The notes below the pieces were generated by a model. The model had not been told where the DNA came from and made no database searches. It worked only from the letters and a program-made list of their open reading frames with translations. A program made the position numbers and the translations under genes. Below are positions 52,225 to 61,493 of a DNA stretch of 64,000 bases, piece after piece. The first letter of the stretch is position 1, and each line of letters begins with the position of its first letter. This DNA comes from Shouchella miscanthi (GTDB lineage Bacteria > Bacillota > Bacilli > Bacillales > Bacillaceae_D), in NCBI RefSeq assembly GCF_007725405.1, contig NZ_CP042163.1, positions 2,294,001 through 2,358,000 of the forward strand. Reading direction: 5' to 3'.

Positions 52225-52262
52225 AAAAAGCTAGTCCAAACAGTTAACCCATTTGAACTAGC
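52225..52262 (-). terminator. Terminator of the spoVA cassette
   Basis: GCTAGTCCAAA (52230-52240) and TTTGAACTAGC (52252-52262) form an 11-bp stem with one wobble, followed by five T on the minus strand, just past spoVAEb. Confidence 0.85.
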
Positions 52263-52276
52263 CTATGTCTATTTTT

Positions 52277-52627
52277 TCATCCTTTTGGTTTAAAAATTAG
52301 AGCAGCAATAAAACCGAAAATGATTGCCGCCGAAATACCGGCACTCGTTATTTCAAAAATACCTGTGATAATACCAATTAAACCAACTTGATTCGCCTCT
52401 TCCATTGCACCTTGAACAAGGGAATTACCAAAACTTGTGATCGGCACAGTTGCTCCTGCTCCTGCAAAATCAACTAACGGTTCATATAGACCAAAACCTG
52501 CTAGAACAGCTCCACTAACAACTAAAGTGGACATAGTATGAGCTGGCGTTAATTTGACGACATCCATTAACAACTGACCAATGACACAAATAACTCCTCC
52601 AACAAGAAACGCCCACAAAAAAATCAT
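52277..52627 (-). CDS. spoVAE: Stage V sporulation protein AE (SpoVAEb)
   Basis: SpoVA proteins form the channel for dipicolinic acid in spores. This 116-residue protein is the SpoVAEb type with three or four membrane helices and the motifs [13 protein letters not shown] and [33 protein letters not shown]. It overlaps spoVAD by 4 bases. It is related to SpoVAC two genes upstream. Confidence 0.92.
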   Translation of the reverse strand: MIFLWAFLVGGVICVIGQLLMDVVKLTPAHTMSTLVVSGAVLAGFGLYEPLVDFAGAGATVPITSFGNSLVQGAMEEANQVGLIGIITGIFEITSAGISAAIIFGFIAALIFKPKG

Positions 52628-53643
52628 AATGCGCCTCCTTTTGGTGATTCAATAACAACAGCATGAGCAATACATGGAATGGTTTCTTTTTGCTGGAACG
52701 ATAGTGGTGATAAAAGTGCGCCGGTAGCAACGACGAGCAAGCGGCGGATCTCTCCTGACTTCACTTTATTTAGTAAATGTCCATACGTCACAACTGCAGA
52801 ACAACCTGGCCCACTTGCCCCGGCTAATACAGGCTGATCCTCTTTGTAGAGCATTAACCCACAATCTTGAAAGCGATCGTGCCCTAATTCATAGCCTTTT
52901 TGTTTGAGCAAGTCCCGGCAAATCGGCAGTCCGATTTGACCTAAATCACCTGTGACAATAAGATCATAATCATCTGGACCCCGGTGGAACTCTTTGAAAT
53001 GAGTCTCAATCGTGTCGGCTGCTGCAGGCGCCATTGCTCCACCCATATTAAATGGATCAGAGATACCCATATCAATCACTTTTCCCATCGTCGCCCCAGT
53101 CACTCGTGGACCATCACCTGTTTTAGCCACAAGCGCTGCACCTGCAGCCGTTGCTGTCCATTGAGCTGTTGGTGGTTTTTGACCCCCGTATTCAGTTGGG
53201 TAACGAAATTGTTTTTCCGTTGCTGCATTATGGCTCGATGCGACACTTACGACATGATGAGCACCACTTCCATTAATTAGAAATGAGCCTAGCGCAAGCC
53301 CTTCCATCGAGGTGGAACAAGCTCCAAACATACCTAAATAAGGAATGGCTAATGATCGACCTGCAAAGCTAGACGGGGTTAATTGATTCACTAAATCCCC
53401 GGCTAATAGAAAATTTACATCTTCTTTTTTAACAGATGCTTTCTTTAATGCTGTTGTAACAGCGCCTTCTACAAGAATCGTCTGCGCTTTTTCAAATGAT
53501 TTTTCGCCAATCCACAGTTCATCATGTACCAAATCAAATGCCTCTGGAATAGCGCCGTTCCCCTCGAATGGACCACCAACCGTTCCAGTAGAAATAATGA
53601 CAGGCTGGTTATCAAATCGCCAACTTTGTTTTCCAACTAACAT
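52624..53643 (-). CDS. spoVAD: Stage V sporulation protein AD
   Basis: SpoVAD binds dipicolinic acid and is peripheral to the inner spore membrane. The 339-residue protein has a thiolase-like fold, with the family segments [50 protein letters not shown] (the Cys region) and [15 protein letters not shown]. Its length is normal. It is flanked by spoVAC and spoVAEb with overlaps, giving one translational unit. Confidence 0.95.
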   Translation of the reverse strand: MLVGKQSWRFDNQPVIISTGTVGGPFEGNGAIPEAFDLVHDELWIGEKSFEKAQTILVEGAVTTALKKASVKKEDVNFLLAGDLVNQLTPSSFAGRSLAIPYLGMFGACSTSMEGLALGSFLINGSGAHHVVSVASSHNAATEKQFRYPTEYGGQKPPTAQWTATAAGAALVAKTGDGPRVTGATMGKVIDMGISDPFNMGGAMAPAAADTIETHFKEFHRGPDDYDLIVTGDLGQIGLPICRDLLKQKGYELGHDRFQDCGLMLYKEDQPVLAGASGPGCSAVVTYGHLLNKVKSGEIRRLLVVATGALLSPLSFQQKETIPCIAHAVVIESPKGGAL

Positions 53644-54113
53644 TAGATCACCCCCGCATTAATAAGAAGGGTTTTTATTAATGAAATAACGAATGCAGCT
53701 ACCGTTCCAAAAACAATAACGGAACCAGCTAACTTAAACATGTTGCCACCAACGCCGAGAACATAACCTTCTGTTCGATGCTCAATGGCTGCGGACGCAA
53801 CCGAATTGGCAAACCCTGTAACAGGCACAGCGGTTCCAGCACCTGCAACTTGGGCAATACGATCGTAAAATCCAAGACCGGTAATCAAAGTCGCAATAAA
53901 AATTAATGTGGCAACAGTCGGATTACTAGCGCTTTTTTCTGTAAAATCAAAGAATGTGTAATAAAATACTTGTAAACACTGCCCAATGACACAAACGGCA
54001 CCGCCAACGAAAAATGCGATGATACAGTTCTTTAATACGGGCCTTTTTTTCTCGTATTTTTTTGCTACCTTTTGATACTGTTCTTGCTCTGGTGATTGCT
54101 TTTTCTTAGCCAC
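53643..54113 (-). CDS. spoVAC: Stage V sporulation protein AC
   Basis: SpoVAC is a mechanosensitive-type membrane component of the DPA channel. The 156-residue protein has a charged N-terminal tail (SPEQEQYQKVAKKYEKKRP) and four helices with FFVGGAVCVIGQCLQVFYY and GFYDRIAQVAGAGTAVPVTGFANSVASAAIEHRTEG. It starts 12 bases after the lipoprotein gene. In the spoVA2mob operon of other bacilli the SpoVAC copy is the one linked to extreme heat resistance. Confidence 0.94.
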   Translation of the reverse strand: MAKKKQSPEQEQYQKVAKKYEKKRPVLKNCIIAFFVGGAVCVIGQCLQVFYYTFFDFTEKSASNPTVATLIFIATLITGLGFYDRIAQVAGAGTAVPVTGFANSVASAAIEHRTEGYVLGVGGNMFKLAGSVIVFGTVAAFVISLIKTLLINAGVI

Positions 54114-54125
54114 TCATTTCCCTCC

Positions 54126-54554
54126 TTACTCTTTTAAATGTTCTTCGATCCGTTTTAACTGTTTTTTTACTTCTGATTTCGCTAAATGATCGGTTTTAAT
54201 CGCTTCCTCTGCTTTAGCTAATTCCTTATAAATTTTTTTATCTGTTGAAATATGGATAGTCGCATTCGGATAGAGTGCTTTAACAGAATCAAATGCTTTT
54301 TTACGTACTTTTTTCAAATGGAAACGATCCTTCTGTTTTATGTGAAGTGCCATAATCATATCTTCTTCGTGTTGAATGCCTCGCACACTTACAACTTCGT
54401 CCATTTTCAGCAATTCTTTCTTTACACGATCAGATTCTGCTTGTTCTTTACCAGCAGAAGACTGCAGCATAAATGCTTTACCTTGCTCATCTTCATAAGC
54501 TGTACAAGCTGTAAGTAGCGTAACAAGTATAATGGCTAGTGTTTTTTTAAACAT
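54126..54554 (-). CDS. YhcN/YlaJ-type sporulation lipoprotein
   Basis: The 142-residue lipoprotein has lipobox LLTAC (Cys17) and the family core SDRVKKELLKMDEVVSVRGIQHEEDMIMALHIKQKDRFHLKKVRKKAFDSVKALYPNATIHISTDKKIYKEL, followed by a charged helical tail. YhcN/YlaJ proteins are in spore membranes. It heads the spoVAC-spoVAD-spoVAEb unit, as in spoVA2mob-type operons. Confidence 0.85.
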   Translation of the reverse strand: MFKKTLAIILVTLLTACTAYEDEQGKAFMLQSSAGKEQAESDRVKKELLKMDEVVSVRGIQHEEDMIMALHIKQKDRFHLKKVRKKAFDSVKALYPNATIHISTDKKIYKELAKAEEAIKTDHLAKSEVKKQLKRIEEHLKE

Positions 54555-54712
54555 GTCATCACCTCCAAGTATTCAAGCTTTTCGCTTATTAGGGTGTATC
54601 AGTTACATTTATTTACACATGAAATTATTGACAATTGTTTCATGGAATAGCAGCCAGACTAGGTAAGACACTAACAGTAGAAAGGATGTTACTAACATAG
54701 GGTGAGAGCATC

Positions 54713-55396
54713 ATGCAAAGCTATATATCATTAACAACCGAACTGATTGTAGGTTTTTTCGCACTATTAGTGTTATCTAAAGTTCTCGGTAAAAATCAAA
54801 TTACTCAGCTAACACCGTTTGATTTCATTTCCGCACTGGTCATTGGCGAGCTATTAGGAAACGCCATTTATGATGACGACATCCACCTTGTCTATGTGCT
54901 TTACGCGATTTTTATTTGGGGGTCCCTCATCTATTCCATTGAAATGATTACGCAAAAGTTTCGATTTACAAGAGGTCTGCTTGAGGGGTCTCCTTCTATT
55001 ATTATCGCTAAGGGTCGGATTCAATTTGATGAGCTGCGCAAAAATAAACTAGACTTAAATCAGCTTCAGCACTTATTAAGGGAAAAAGGCGTTTTTTCGA
55101 TCCGAGAAGTCCAATATGGTATCTTGGAAACAAATGGAACGGTCAATATTCAGCTCAAACATGCTTTTCGTTCACCATCAAATCAAGATATGGCGGTTGA
55201 AGGTGTTGACCAAAGCTTACCTGTTCCTCTCATTATGGACGGAGAAATTATTTATGAAGGACTAAAAAAAATCAAAAAAACAGAAGGCTGGTTACATGAA
55301 CAAATTCACAAAAGAGGCTTTCCTTCTCATAAAATGATTTTTTATGCCGAGTGGCTTGACGATCAGCCACTTTTCATGCAGAACTATACGCCATAA
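54713..55396 (+). CDS. YetF-like membrane protein (DUF421)
   Basis: The 227-residue protein has three N-terminal helices (about 8-24, 38-52, 60-78) with the family motif LTPFDFISALVIGELLGNAIYDDD, then a soluble domain with GSPSIIIAKGRIQFDELRKNKLDLNQL. It belongs to the YetF/YdfR family, of which one member accompanies spoVA2mob operons. Here it is divergent from the spoVA cassette. The start ATG follows GGTGAG. The function is not established; spore germination roles are reported for related proteins. Confidence 0.88.
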   Translation: MQSYISLTTELIVGFFALLVLSKVLGKNQITQLTPFDFISALVIGELLGNAIYDDDIHLVYVLYAIFIWGSLIYSIEMITQKFRFTRGLLEGSPSIIIAKGRIQFDELRKNKLDLNQLQHLLREKGVFSIREVQYGILETNGTVNIQLKHAFRSPSNQDMAVEGVDQSLPVPLIMDGEIIYEGLKKIKKTEGWLHEQIHKRGFPSHKMIFYAEWLDDQPLFMQNYTP

Positions 55397-55516
55397 TTGA
55401 TTGAAACTTTTGATTGAAAACGTCGTATAAAGGGTAGTAACGAGAATATAATTGTGTTCATCTCCTTTCTTTGTATACAATAGAAATAAGATGACAGAAA
55501 TAAGGAGGAAACGACG

Positions 55517-55846
55517 ATGGCAATGAGAGATGTATTAAATAATGTGTATTCTTTAGGAGTTGGAGCGGCTTCTGCTAGTAAAGAGCAAATCGAAAGAACG
55601 GTTAACGAACTTGTTCAACGAGGAGAGGTAAAACGTTCAGAATCCAATCAGCTTGTTGACGATTTAATGGAAAAAGGAAAAAAAGCACAAAAAGAAGTGG
55701 AATCAATGATTACCGAACGGGTAAAACAGTATCTTGTTTCCATGGATATTCCTACTCAAGCAGAAGTGGATGCGTTGAAAGCGAGAGTCGCTATTCTTGA
55801 GAAAACATTGGCGCAACAAGATCAAGCACAGTCAAATGATGATTAA
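55517..55846 (+). CDS. Phasin-like coiled-coil protein
   Basis: The 109-residue protein starts with a hydrophobic/Ala-rich helix (VLNNVYSLGVGAASASKEQIERTVNELVQRGEV), then two amphipathic helices with heptad spacing (VDALKARVAILEKTLAQQ). This is the profile of the polyhydroxyalkanoate granule-associated (phasin/PhaF) family. A phasin-like gene directly before a UbiB-type kinase is a common pair in Bacillus. No PHA synthase is in the window, so a structural or regulatory role is as likely. AAGGAGG lies upstream. Confidence 0.75.
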   Translation: MAMRDVLNNVYSLGVGAASASKEQIERTVNELVQRGEVKRSESNQLVDDLMEKGKKAQKEVESMITERVKQYLVSMDIPTQAEVDALKARVAILEKTLAQQDQAQSNDD

Positions 55847-55868
55847 ATAGCAAGAGAGGACCGTACCA

Positions 55869-57530
55869 ATGCTTAAAAAAAGAATGCGGTATCTATCAAG
55901 GTATCAAGATATTATTACAGCTCTTTATCACTATGGCTTTGGTCAAATTGTCCGAGACATGGGGTTGCTTGAAAGACGCAAACCTAAACGTTCTAAGAAA
56001 AAGAAAGACACTGACCTCTCTGTAGCAAAGCGAATTCGTTTATTGTTAGAGGAGCTTGGGCCTACCTTTATTAAGCTTGGTCAACTCGCGAGTACACGTG
56101 CTGATCTTTTCCCTCAGCACGTGTTAAATGAATTAGAAGCGTTGCAAGATAACGTGCCAAGCTTTCCTTATGAAGAAGCAAAAGAGATTCTTGAGCAAGA
56201 GTTGGACACCCCTATTGAACAATTGTTTCGCTCCTTTAATAAAGAACCTTTAGCAGCAGCATCCATTGGTCAAGTACATGAAGCGGAACTACCAACAGGG
56301 GAAAGTGTCGTTGTCAAAATTCGACGTCCGCATATACAACGAATTATTGAAACAGACTTGGCTATCTTAGAGGATTTGCTCCTACTAGCAGAGGAACGGG
56401 TTACGTGGGTGAAAAAATTTCGACTCATTGACTTATTTCACGAATTTGCGAGTGCTTTAAAAGAGGAGATTAATTATAAAAACGAAGCACAAAATGCCGA
56501 GCGTTTAAAACGACAATCCAAAAATCAACCAAACATGTATTTTCCTGTTATTTATTCTGCTTATTCATCTATGAAAGTGCTCACCATGTCAAAGGTTGAA
56601 GGAACGAAAATAACTGAAGCTACATATGAAAAAGGCTATGACCAGGAACTCGTTGCAGAGCGATTTGCAACCGGTATGTTTGAGCAGATTTTTGCTCATG
56701 GATTTTTTCACGGCGATCCTCATCCAGGTAACATCTTTGTCACCAAGAACAATGATATTATCTTAATCGATTTTGGAATGGTTGGTCGCTTATCCGATGA
56801 AATGCGTCATAGTCTCGCTTTACTCGTTCAAGGGTTAAAGAGCAGACATACAGATCGAGTCATGAAAGCTTTATTTGCGATGGATATTGTTCATGAAGGA
56901 GTCGATCAAGCACGGCTCCATGACGACTTAGACTATCTTCGCTTAAAGTACTACGATGTTCCGATGGCAGAAATATCTATCGGTGAAGCGGTTCAAGACT
57001 TATTTACCGTCGCTAACCAGCATGATTGTTTAATTCCTCCAGACTTGACGATGCTAGGAAAAGCGCTTTTAGCTGTTGAATCGATTGTTTCACATATTGC
57101 TCCATCCATTGCGATTATCGATATTGTTGAACCATTCGGGAGAATGTTAATTAAGGAGCGTTACGATCCAAGACGATTTGCACGTAAAATGCAAAAGGAG
57201 TCACAGGACAGCCTTGAAACCATTCGTCTTCTGCCAAAAGACCTAAGCCAGACATTAAAAGAAATTCGAGATGGGAAATTAAAAGTCTCCATTTCAATTG
57301 GAGAGATAAAAGATTTAATAAAAAAAGTTGACCGTATTAGCAATAAACTTGCTTTTTCGGTTGTCCTATTGTCTTTTAGTATTATTATGACGGGTGTTAT
57401 TATTGGAGGATCGCTAACAGCTGAACCAACCATTCTGCTACAAATTCCCGCAATAGAAGTTGGTTTAACGATTACGTCCCTTATGTTCCTTTGGATTATT
57501 TGGGCCATCTTTCGATCAGGCCGTTTTTAG
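55869..57530 (+). CDS. UbiB/AarF-family atypical kinase
   Basis: The 553-residue protein shows the UbiB family signature: KxGQ motif (FIKLGQLASTR), the alanine-rich loop AAASIGQVHEAELP, the Lys in VVVKIRRP, the HGDPHPGNIF catalytic loop and IDFGMVGRL (DFG). Two hydrophobic helices close the C-terminus (about 495-545). UbiB proteins take part in quinone or lipid metabolism in other organisms; Bacillus makes menaquinone, and the target here is unknown. It follows the phasin-like gene and precedes cls. Confidence 0.92.
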   Translation: MLKKRMRYLSRYQDIITALYHYGFGQIVRDMGLLERRKPKRSKKKKDTDLSVAKRIRLLLEELGPTFIKLGQLASTRADLFPQHVLNELEALQDNVPSFPYEEAKEILEQELDTPIEQLFRSFNKEPLAAASIGQVHEAELPTGESVVVKIRRPHIQRIIETDLAILEDLLLLAEERVTWVKKFRLIDLFHEFASALKEEINYKNEAQNAERLKRQSKNQPNMYFPVIYSAYSSMKVLTMSKVEGTKITEATYEKGYDQELVAERFATGMFEQIFAHGFFHGDPHPGNIFVTKNNDIILIDFGMVGRLSDEMRHSLALLVQGLKSRHTDRVMKALFAMDIVHEGVDQARLHDDLDYLRLKYYDVPMAEISIGEAVQDLFTVANQHDCLIPPDLTMLGKALLAVESIVSHIAPSIAIIDIVEPFGRMLIKERYDPRRFARKMQKESQDSLETIRLLPKDLSQTLKEIRDGKLKVSISIGEIKDLIKKVDRISNKLAFSVVLLSFSIIMTGVIIGGSLTAEPTILLQIPAIEVGLTITSLMFLWIIWAIFRSGRF

Positions 57531-57559
57531 ATACACAGAGAAAGTAGAAGGTTGATACT

Positions 57560-59020
57560 ATGGTTATTGAATTTGCGATGCCAACATATTTATTTGCAGC
57601 ACTTCTTGTGGTCAATATTTTATTTGCGGTCATTCTGATCTTTATTGAACGAAAAGACGCGCAAGCAACATGGGCTTGGTTACTTATTTTATTCTTTATC
57701 CCTCTTGCTGGCTTTATCATTTACATTCTACTCGGTCAAACGTTGACGAGAAGAAAAATTTTCCAATGGGAAGGGATTAAAAAAGTTGGTCTCGATCATC
57801 TAATCGAGCAACAAAAAAAAGACGTGCTTGATGCAAATTTTCGTTTTAGAAGTAATACAGTCGATGAAAATCGTGACCTCATCTATATGCATTTAATGAA
57901 CAATGATGCTATTTTAACAAAAGAAAATCATATCGACATCTTTACAGATGGAGAAAAGAAATTCAATCAGCTGCTTACCGATATTCGTAACGCTAAAACG
58001 TTTATTCACATTCAATACTATATTTTTCGTTACGATGGCATCGGTAAGGAGATTATTGATGCGCTTACAGAAAAAGCGAAAGAAGGCGTAAGAGTAAGGC
58101 TTTTGTATGACGATCTAGGATCTCGATCCATGCGAAAAAAATACTTAAAAGCGTTTCGCGAAGCTGGTGGAGAAGTTGGGGTCTTCTTCCCTTCAAAATT
58201 TACAATAGTAAACTTGCGCTTAAATTTTCGGAACCACCGCAAGCTTGTTAATATTGATGGTGTTTGTGGGTATGTAGGTGGGTTTAATGTCGGTGACGAA
58301 TATTTAGGGAAGAAGAAAAAATTTGGTTACTGGCGCGACACCCACTTAAGAATTGAAGGGCCTGCTCTTGCAGCGATTCAAACAAGATTTATATTAGATT
58401 GGAATCAAGCAGCAAAGGAATATCATATTTCCTACCACAGTCGCTATTTTCCTGATATCCCTCCCAACGGTAAATCGGCGATGCAAATTGTATCAAGTGG
58501 ACCTGATTCTGAGTTTGAACAAATTAAAAATGGGTATTTAAAAATGATTATGGATGCTAAGAAATCGATCATCATTCAAACACCCTACTTTATTCCTGAT
58601 AAGACGCTACTTGATGCCCTTCAAGTGGCAGCCCAAACTGGAATCGAAGTCAAGATTATGATCCCGAACAAGCCGGATCACATGTTTGTTTATTGGGCCA
58701 CGACGTCACACATTGGTGAAATGTTAAAAGTAGGTGCAAAAATTTATATTTATGAAAATGGTTTTATTCATAACAAGGTGCTTGTTGTAGACGAACGGGT
58801 CAGCTCTGTTGGAACAGCGAATATTGATCAACGCAGTTTCAAACTAAATTTTGAAGTGAATGCCTTTATATACGATTCTTCTATTGCTAGACAGCTCATT
58901 CACGATTTCGCTGAAGACGTAAAAGTGTCCACACTCGTTACAACGGAACTGTATGAAGCTAGAGGTAAGCGTGTTCGTTTTAAGGAGTCCATTTCTCGTT
59001 TGCTCTCGCCCATTTTATAG
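57560..59020 (+). CDS. cls: Cardiolipin synthase
   Basis: Cls joins two phosphatidylglycerol molecules to cardiolipin. The 486-residue protein has two N-terminal helices (about 6-28 and 38-58), and two phospholipase D HKD motifs: NHRKLVNIDG (about 227-236) and HNKVLVVDERVSSVGTANID (about 402-421). It lies 30 bases downstream of the UbiB-type gene, so both are probably cotranscribed. It is one of possibly several paralogues. Confidence 0.93.
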   Translation: MVIEFAMPTYLFAALLVVNILFAVILIFIERKDAQATWAWLLILFFIPLAGFIIYILLGQTLTRRKIFQWEGIKKVGLDHLIEQQKKDVLDANFRFRSNTVDENRDLIYMHLMNNDAILTKENHIDIFTDGEKKFNQLLTDIRNAKTFIHIQYYIFRYDGIGKEIIDALTEKAKEGVRVRLLYDDLGSRSMRKKYLKAFREAGGEVGVFFPSKFTIVNLRLNFRNHRKLVNIDGVCGYVGGFNVGDEYLGKKKKFGYWRDTHLRIEGPALAAIQTRFILDWNQAAKEYHISYHSRYFPDIPPNGKSAMQIVSSGPDSEFEQIKNGYLKMIMDAKKSIIIQTPYFIPDKTLLDALQVAAQTGIEVKIMIPNKPDHMFVYWATTSHIGEMLKVGAKIYIYENGFIHNKVLVVDERVSSVGTANIDQRSFKLNFEVNAFIYDSSIARQLIHDFAEDVKVSTLVTTELYEARGKRVRFKESISRLLSPIL

Positions 59021-59050
59021 TTGTAAAACCCCCTACTAATACAGTTAAAA

Positions 59051-59084
59051 GCCCTCCAACGTTGTCTTAGAGACGTTGGAGGGC
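59051..59084. terminator. Terminator between cls and the superoxide dismutase gene
   Basis: GCCCTCCAACGT and ACGTTGGAGGGC form a perfect 12-bp stem with a 10-base loop, with TTCTTCT after it on the plus strand. It serves the convergent cls and sod genes. Confidence 0.85.
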
Positions 59085-59092
59085 TTCTTCTA

Positions 59093-59953
59093 TTAAGCTT
59101 TTTTCCATTTTAGTTCAGTTGCTTTCCTATATCTCTCCTCAACGGCTTTCCAATTGACGACCTTCCACCAATCGCTTATATACGCTTCTCGTTTATTTTG
59201 ATGCTTTAAATAGTAAGCATGTTCCCAAACATCAAGCACAAGAAGCGGAATTTGATCTTGCTGAGATAATTGCTGGTGCTTTTCAGCCTGTAGAATCTCT
59301 AGCTGTTGGCCACGAGGTGCCCATACTAGCATTGCCCAGCCGCTCCCCTCGACTTTAGCCGCAGCTGCCGTAAAGTGTTTTTGCATCTTCTCAAATGATC
59401 CAAATGAAGCCTTTATTGCCTCTAACAGTGCGCCAGCTGGCTTTCCACCGCCATTTGGCATCATCACTTCCCAAAACAATGTATGCAAGTAATGGCCCGC
59501 ACCATTGAAAGCAAGCTCTCTCTCCCAATGTTTAATTAACTCGTATTGATCGTTATCCCTTGCTTTGACTAGTTCCAATTCAGCTTTATTTAAGCCATCT
59601 ACATAGCTTTTGTGATGAATTTGATGATGCAGACGCATTGTTTCCTCATCGATATAGGGCTCTAATCCATTATAAGGATATGGCAATGGTGGTAATACAT
59701 GATTTCCTGAACGAAGACGAGGCGTAACAGAACGTTGGTCATTCATCTTTTGCCAGACTTCATATACAACAGCAGCTACTTGATCGACATACGGGTCATT
59801 TCCTGCTATGGCTTCATGTAGCTGTGCTCGCGCATGATAGAACTGTTCAAGCAGTTCCTGATTCGTTCGATTCACTAACTCCTGCTGCTGCTCTCCCCAA
59901 AGGTGTTCTAAATGATCACACCACTGTCGAACAGCTTGTAAATGTGTCTCCAA
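59093..59953 (-). CDS. sodF: Fe/Mn superoxide dismutase with N-terminal extension (SodF-like)
   Basis: The C-terminal 200 residues are a complete Fe/Mn dismutase, beginning LPPLPYPYNGLEPYID, with metal ligands in MRLHHQIHHKSYVDGLN (His), GHYLHTLFW (His), VLDVWEHAYY (Asp, His). The extra 85 residues are a helical region, as in B. subtilis SodF. The start is TTG 59953. The length is 286. Its role is superoxide removal in the cytoplasm; the metal cannot be read from sequence with certainty. Confidence 0.88.
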   Translation of the reverse strand: METHLQAVRQWCDHLEHLWGEQQQELVNRTNQELLEQFYHARAQLHEAIAGNDPYVDQVAAVVYEVWQKMNDQRSVTPRLRSGNHVLPPLPYPYNGLEPYIDEETMRLHHQIHHKSYVDGLNKAELELVKARDNDQYELIKHWERELAFNGAGHYLHTLFWEVMMPNGGGKPAGALLEAIKASFGSFEKMQKHFTAAAAKVEGSGWAMLVWAPRGQQLEILQAEKHQQLSQQDQIPLLVLDVWEHAYYLKHQNKREAYISDWWKVVNWKAVEERYRKATELKWKKA

Positions 59954-60030
59954 ATGCCTTCACCTACCTTTTCATTAAAACGATATGCGAAAAAGCTCGT
60001 TCTCGTGATAGCCGCCTATCCTTTCCCATA

Positions 60031-60065
60031 AAAAAGATGAGTCTCTTTAAAAGAGACTCATCTTT
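60031..60065 (-). terminator. Terminator after scpB
   Basis: AAAGATGAGTCTCT and AGAGACTCATCTTT form a 14-bp stem with a short loop and six T on the minus strand, just past the scpB stop. Confidence 0.85.
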
Positions 60066-60073
60066 AACAACAT

Positions 60074-60658
60074 TTATTCCTCTTCAAACTGATGGAGCTG
60101 TTCAAAAAAGAGGTCTGCATCTTCTTCTACACGATCACTTGTTAAGTCTAGTTCCGCTAGACTTGGTAAATCTTCTAATGACTCTAAATTAAAATGATCA
60201 AGGAAATAACGAGTCGTCCCAAAAAGAATGGCTCGACCCGTACCGGATACACGACCTTGTTCTTCAATAAGTAATTTTGATATGAGGGATTGAATCGCTT
60301 TATCGGATTTAACACCTCGAATATCATCAATCTCGATTCTTGTAATTGGTTGCTTATAAGCGATAATCGCCAATGTTTCAAGGGCTGCCCGTGATAAGCC
60401 CCCTTGAATAGGTGATGCTGCTAATTTTTTATACAAATCAGCATGCTCTACTTTTGTAGTCAATCGATAACGATTTCCCAGTCTTGCTAACCGAATGCCA
60501 CGGTTAGATTGTTTCATGTCTTGCTTAAGTTGTTCTAAACAAGCAAGAATGTCTTCTTCTTCTGATTCTATAAGGCTTTTTAATTCTGCTAAAGAAATTC
60601 CTTCGTCTCCAACAACAAACAAAAGACCTTCCATTTTTGCCAATAATTCAGCGTTCAT
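60074..60658 (-). CDS. scpB: Segregation and condensation protein B
   Basis: ScpB binds ScpA and SMC in the condensin complex. The 194-residue protein has two winged-helix domains, with MEGLLFVVGDEGISLAEL (N-terminal) and QGGLSRAALETLAIIAYKQPITRIEIDDIRGV plus GRAILFGTTRYFLDHF (C-terminal). The start is ATG 60658 with ACGGAG 6 bases upstream, overlapping the scpA stop by 11 bases. A frame extending to 60715 is within scpA and not supported. Confidence 0.95.
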   Translation of the reverse strand: MNAELLAKMEGLLFVVGDEGISLAELKSLIESEEEDILACLEQLKQDMKQSNRGIRLARLGNRYRLTTKVEHADLYKKLAASPIQGGLSRAALETLAIIAYKQPITRIEIDDIRGVKSDKAIQSLISKLLIEEQGRVSGTGRAILFGTTRYFLDHFNLESLEDLPSLAELDLTSDRVEEDADLFFEQLHQFEEE

Positions 60659-61409
60659 GCTTGTCTCCGTCCCGTAAAAAAATCGTAATCTCATCAAAAC
60701 TTTGATCTTGAACACAATAGATCGTAGATGTTTTAATTAACTCTAGAATAGCTAAAAAGGATACAATCATTGATGAACGATCGTCCGGTTCAACTAAATC
60801 AGAAAATCGAGTTGGACCATATGTCTCATCTAGTTTATCGAGCAGTTCAACTATTCGCTGTTCAACAGATTGTTCTTCTGTATGTACCACTTTCGTTTTA
60901 GGTCGATTCCAGGCATTTCGTTGAAGCATCTTTTGAAACGCTCCGAGCATATCAACAAGAGTAACATTCTGAATTTGCAGCTGTCTCTCCTCTTCATCGG
61001 TTAAAAAGTGGTCTAACTCTTCTGGTTTTCTAGTATGTAGAGAATGGCGTACTTCTTCTTGATCTTTTAGATGTTTTGCTGCTTCTTTATATGTCTTATA
61101 TTCGATAAGCTGCTCAACGAGCTCGTCTCTAGGATCTTCTTCTAACCATTGTTCGCTCTCATCAAATAGTTCTTCTGGCTTTGGAAGAAGCATTTGACTT
61201 TTGATTTGTAACAATGTCGCCGCCATTACGAGGTATTCACTAGCAATGTCTAACTCAAGCTCTTGCATCGTGTGGATAAAGTCTAAATACTGATCTGTAA
61301 TGGTTGCAACTGGAATATCATAAATATCCACCTCAGCCTGTGAGATGAGATGCAGCAATAGATCAAGTGGCCCTTCAAATAATGGTGTCTTTACGTTATA
61401 AATCGTCAT
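60648..61409 (-). CDS. scpA: Segregation and condensation protein A
   Basis: ScpA is the kleisin bridging the SMC heads. The 253-residue protein starts with FEGPLDLLLHLISQAEVDIYDIPVATITDQYL (SMC-neck binding), followed by LDIASEYLVMAATLLQIKSQMLLP, an acidic linker and a C-terminal winged helix (STIYCVQDQSFDEITIFLRDG). The start is ATG 61409, 7 bases after GGTGAG. It overlaps scpB. It stands next to ypuF, as in B. subtilis. Confidence 0.95.
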   Translation of the reverse strand: MTIYNVKTPLFEGPLDLLLHLISQAEVDIYDIPVATITDQYLDFIHTMQELELDIASEYLVMAATLLQIKSQMLLPKPEELFDESEQWLEEDPRDELVEQLIEYKTYKEAAKHLKDQEEVRHSLHTRKPEELDHFLTDEEERQLQIQNVTLVDMLGAFQKMLQRNAWNRPKTKVVHTEEQSVEQRIVELLDKLDETYGPTRFSDLVEPDDRSSMIVSFLAILELIKTSTIYCVQDQSFDEITIFLRDGDKHER

Positions 61410-61493
61410 TTCTTTTCTCACCAATCATTTTATGTTAAGTATACCATAATCAATTATTAGAACCTTTTCAAGAATAAACTCGAAAGGAGTCGA

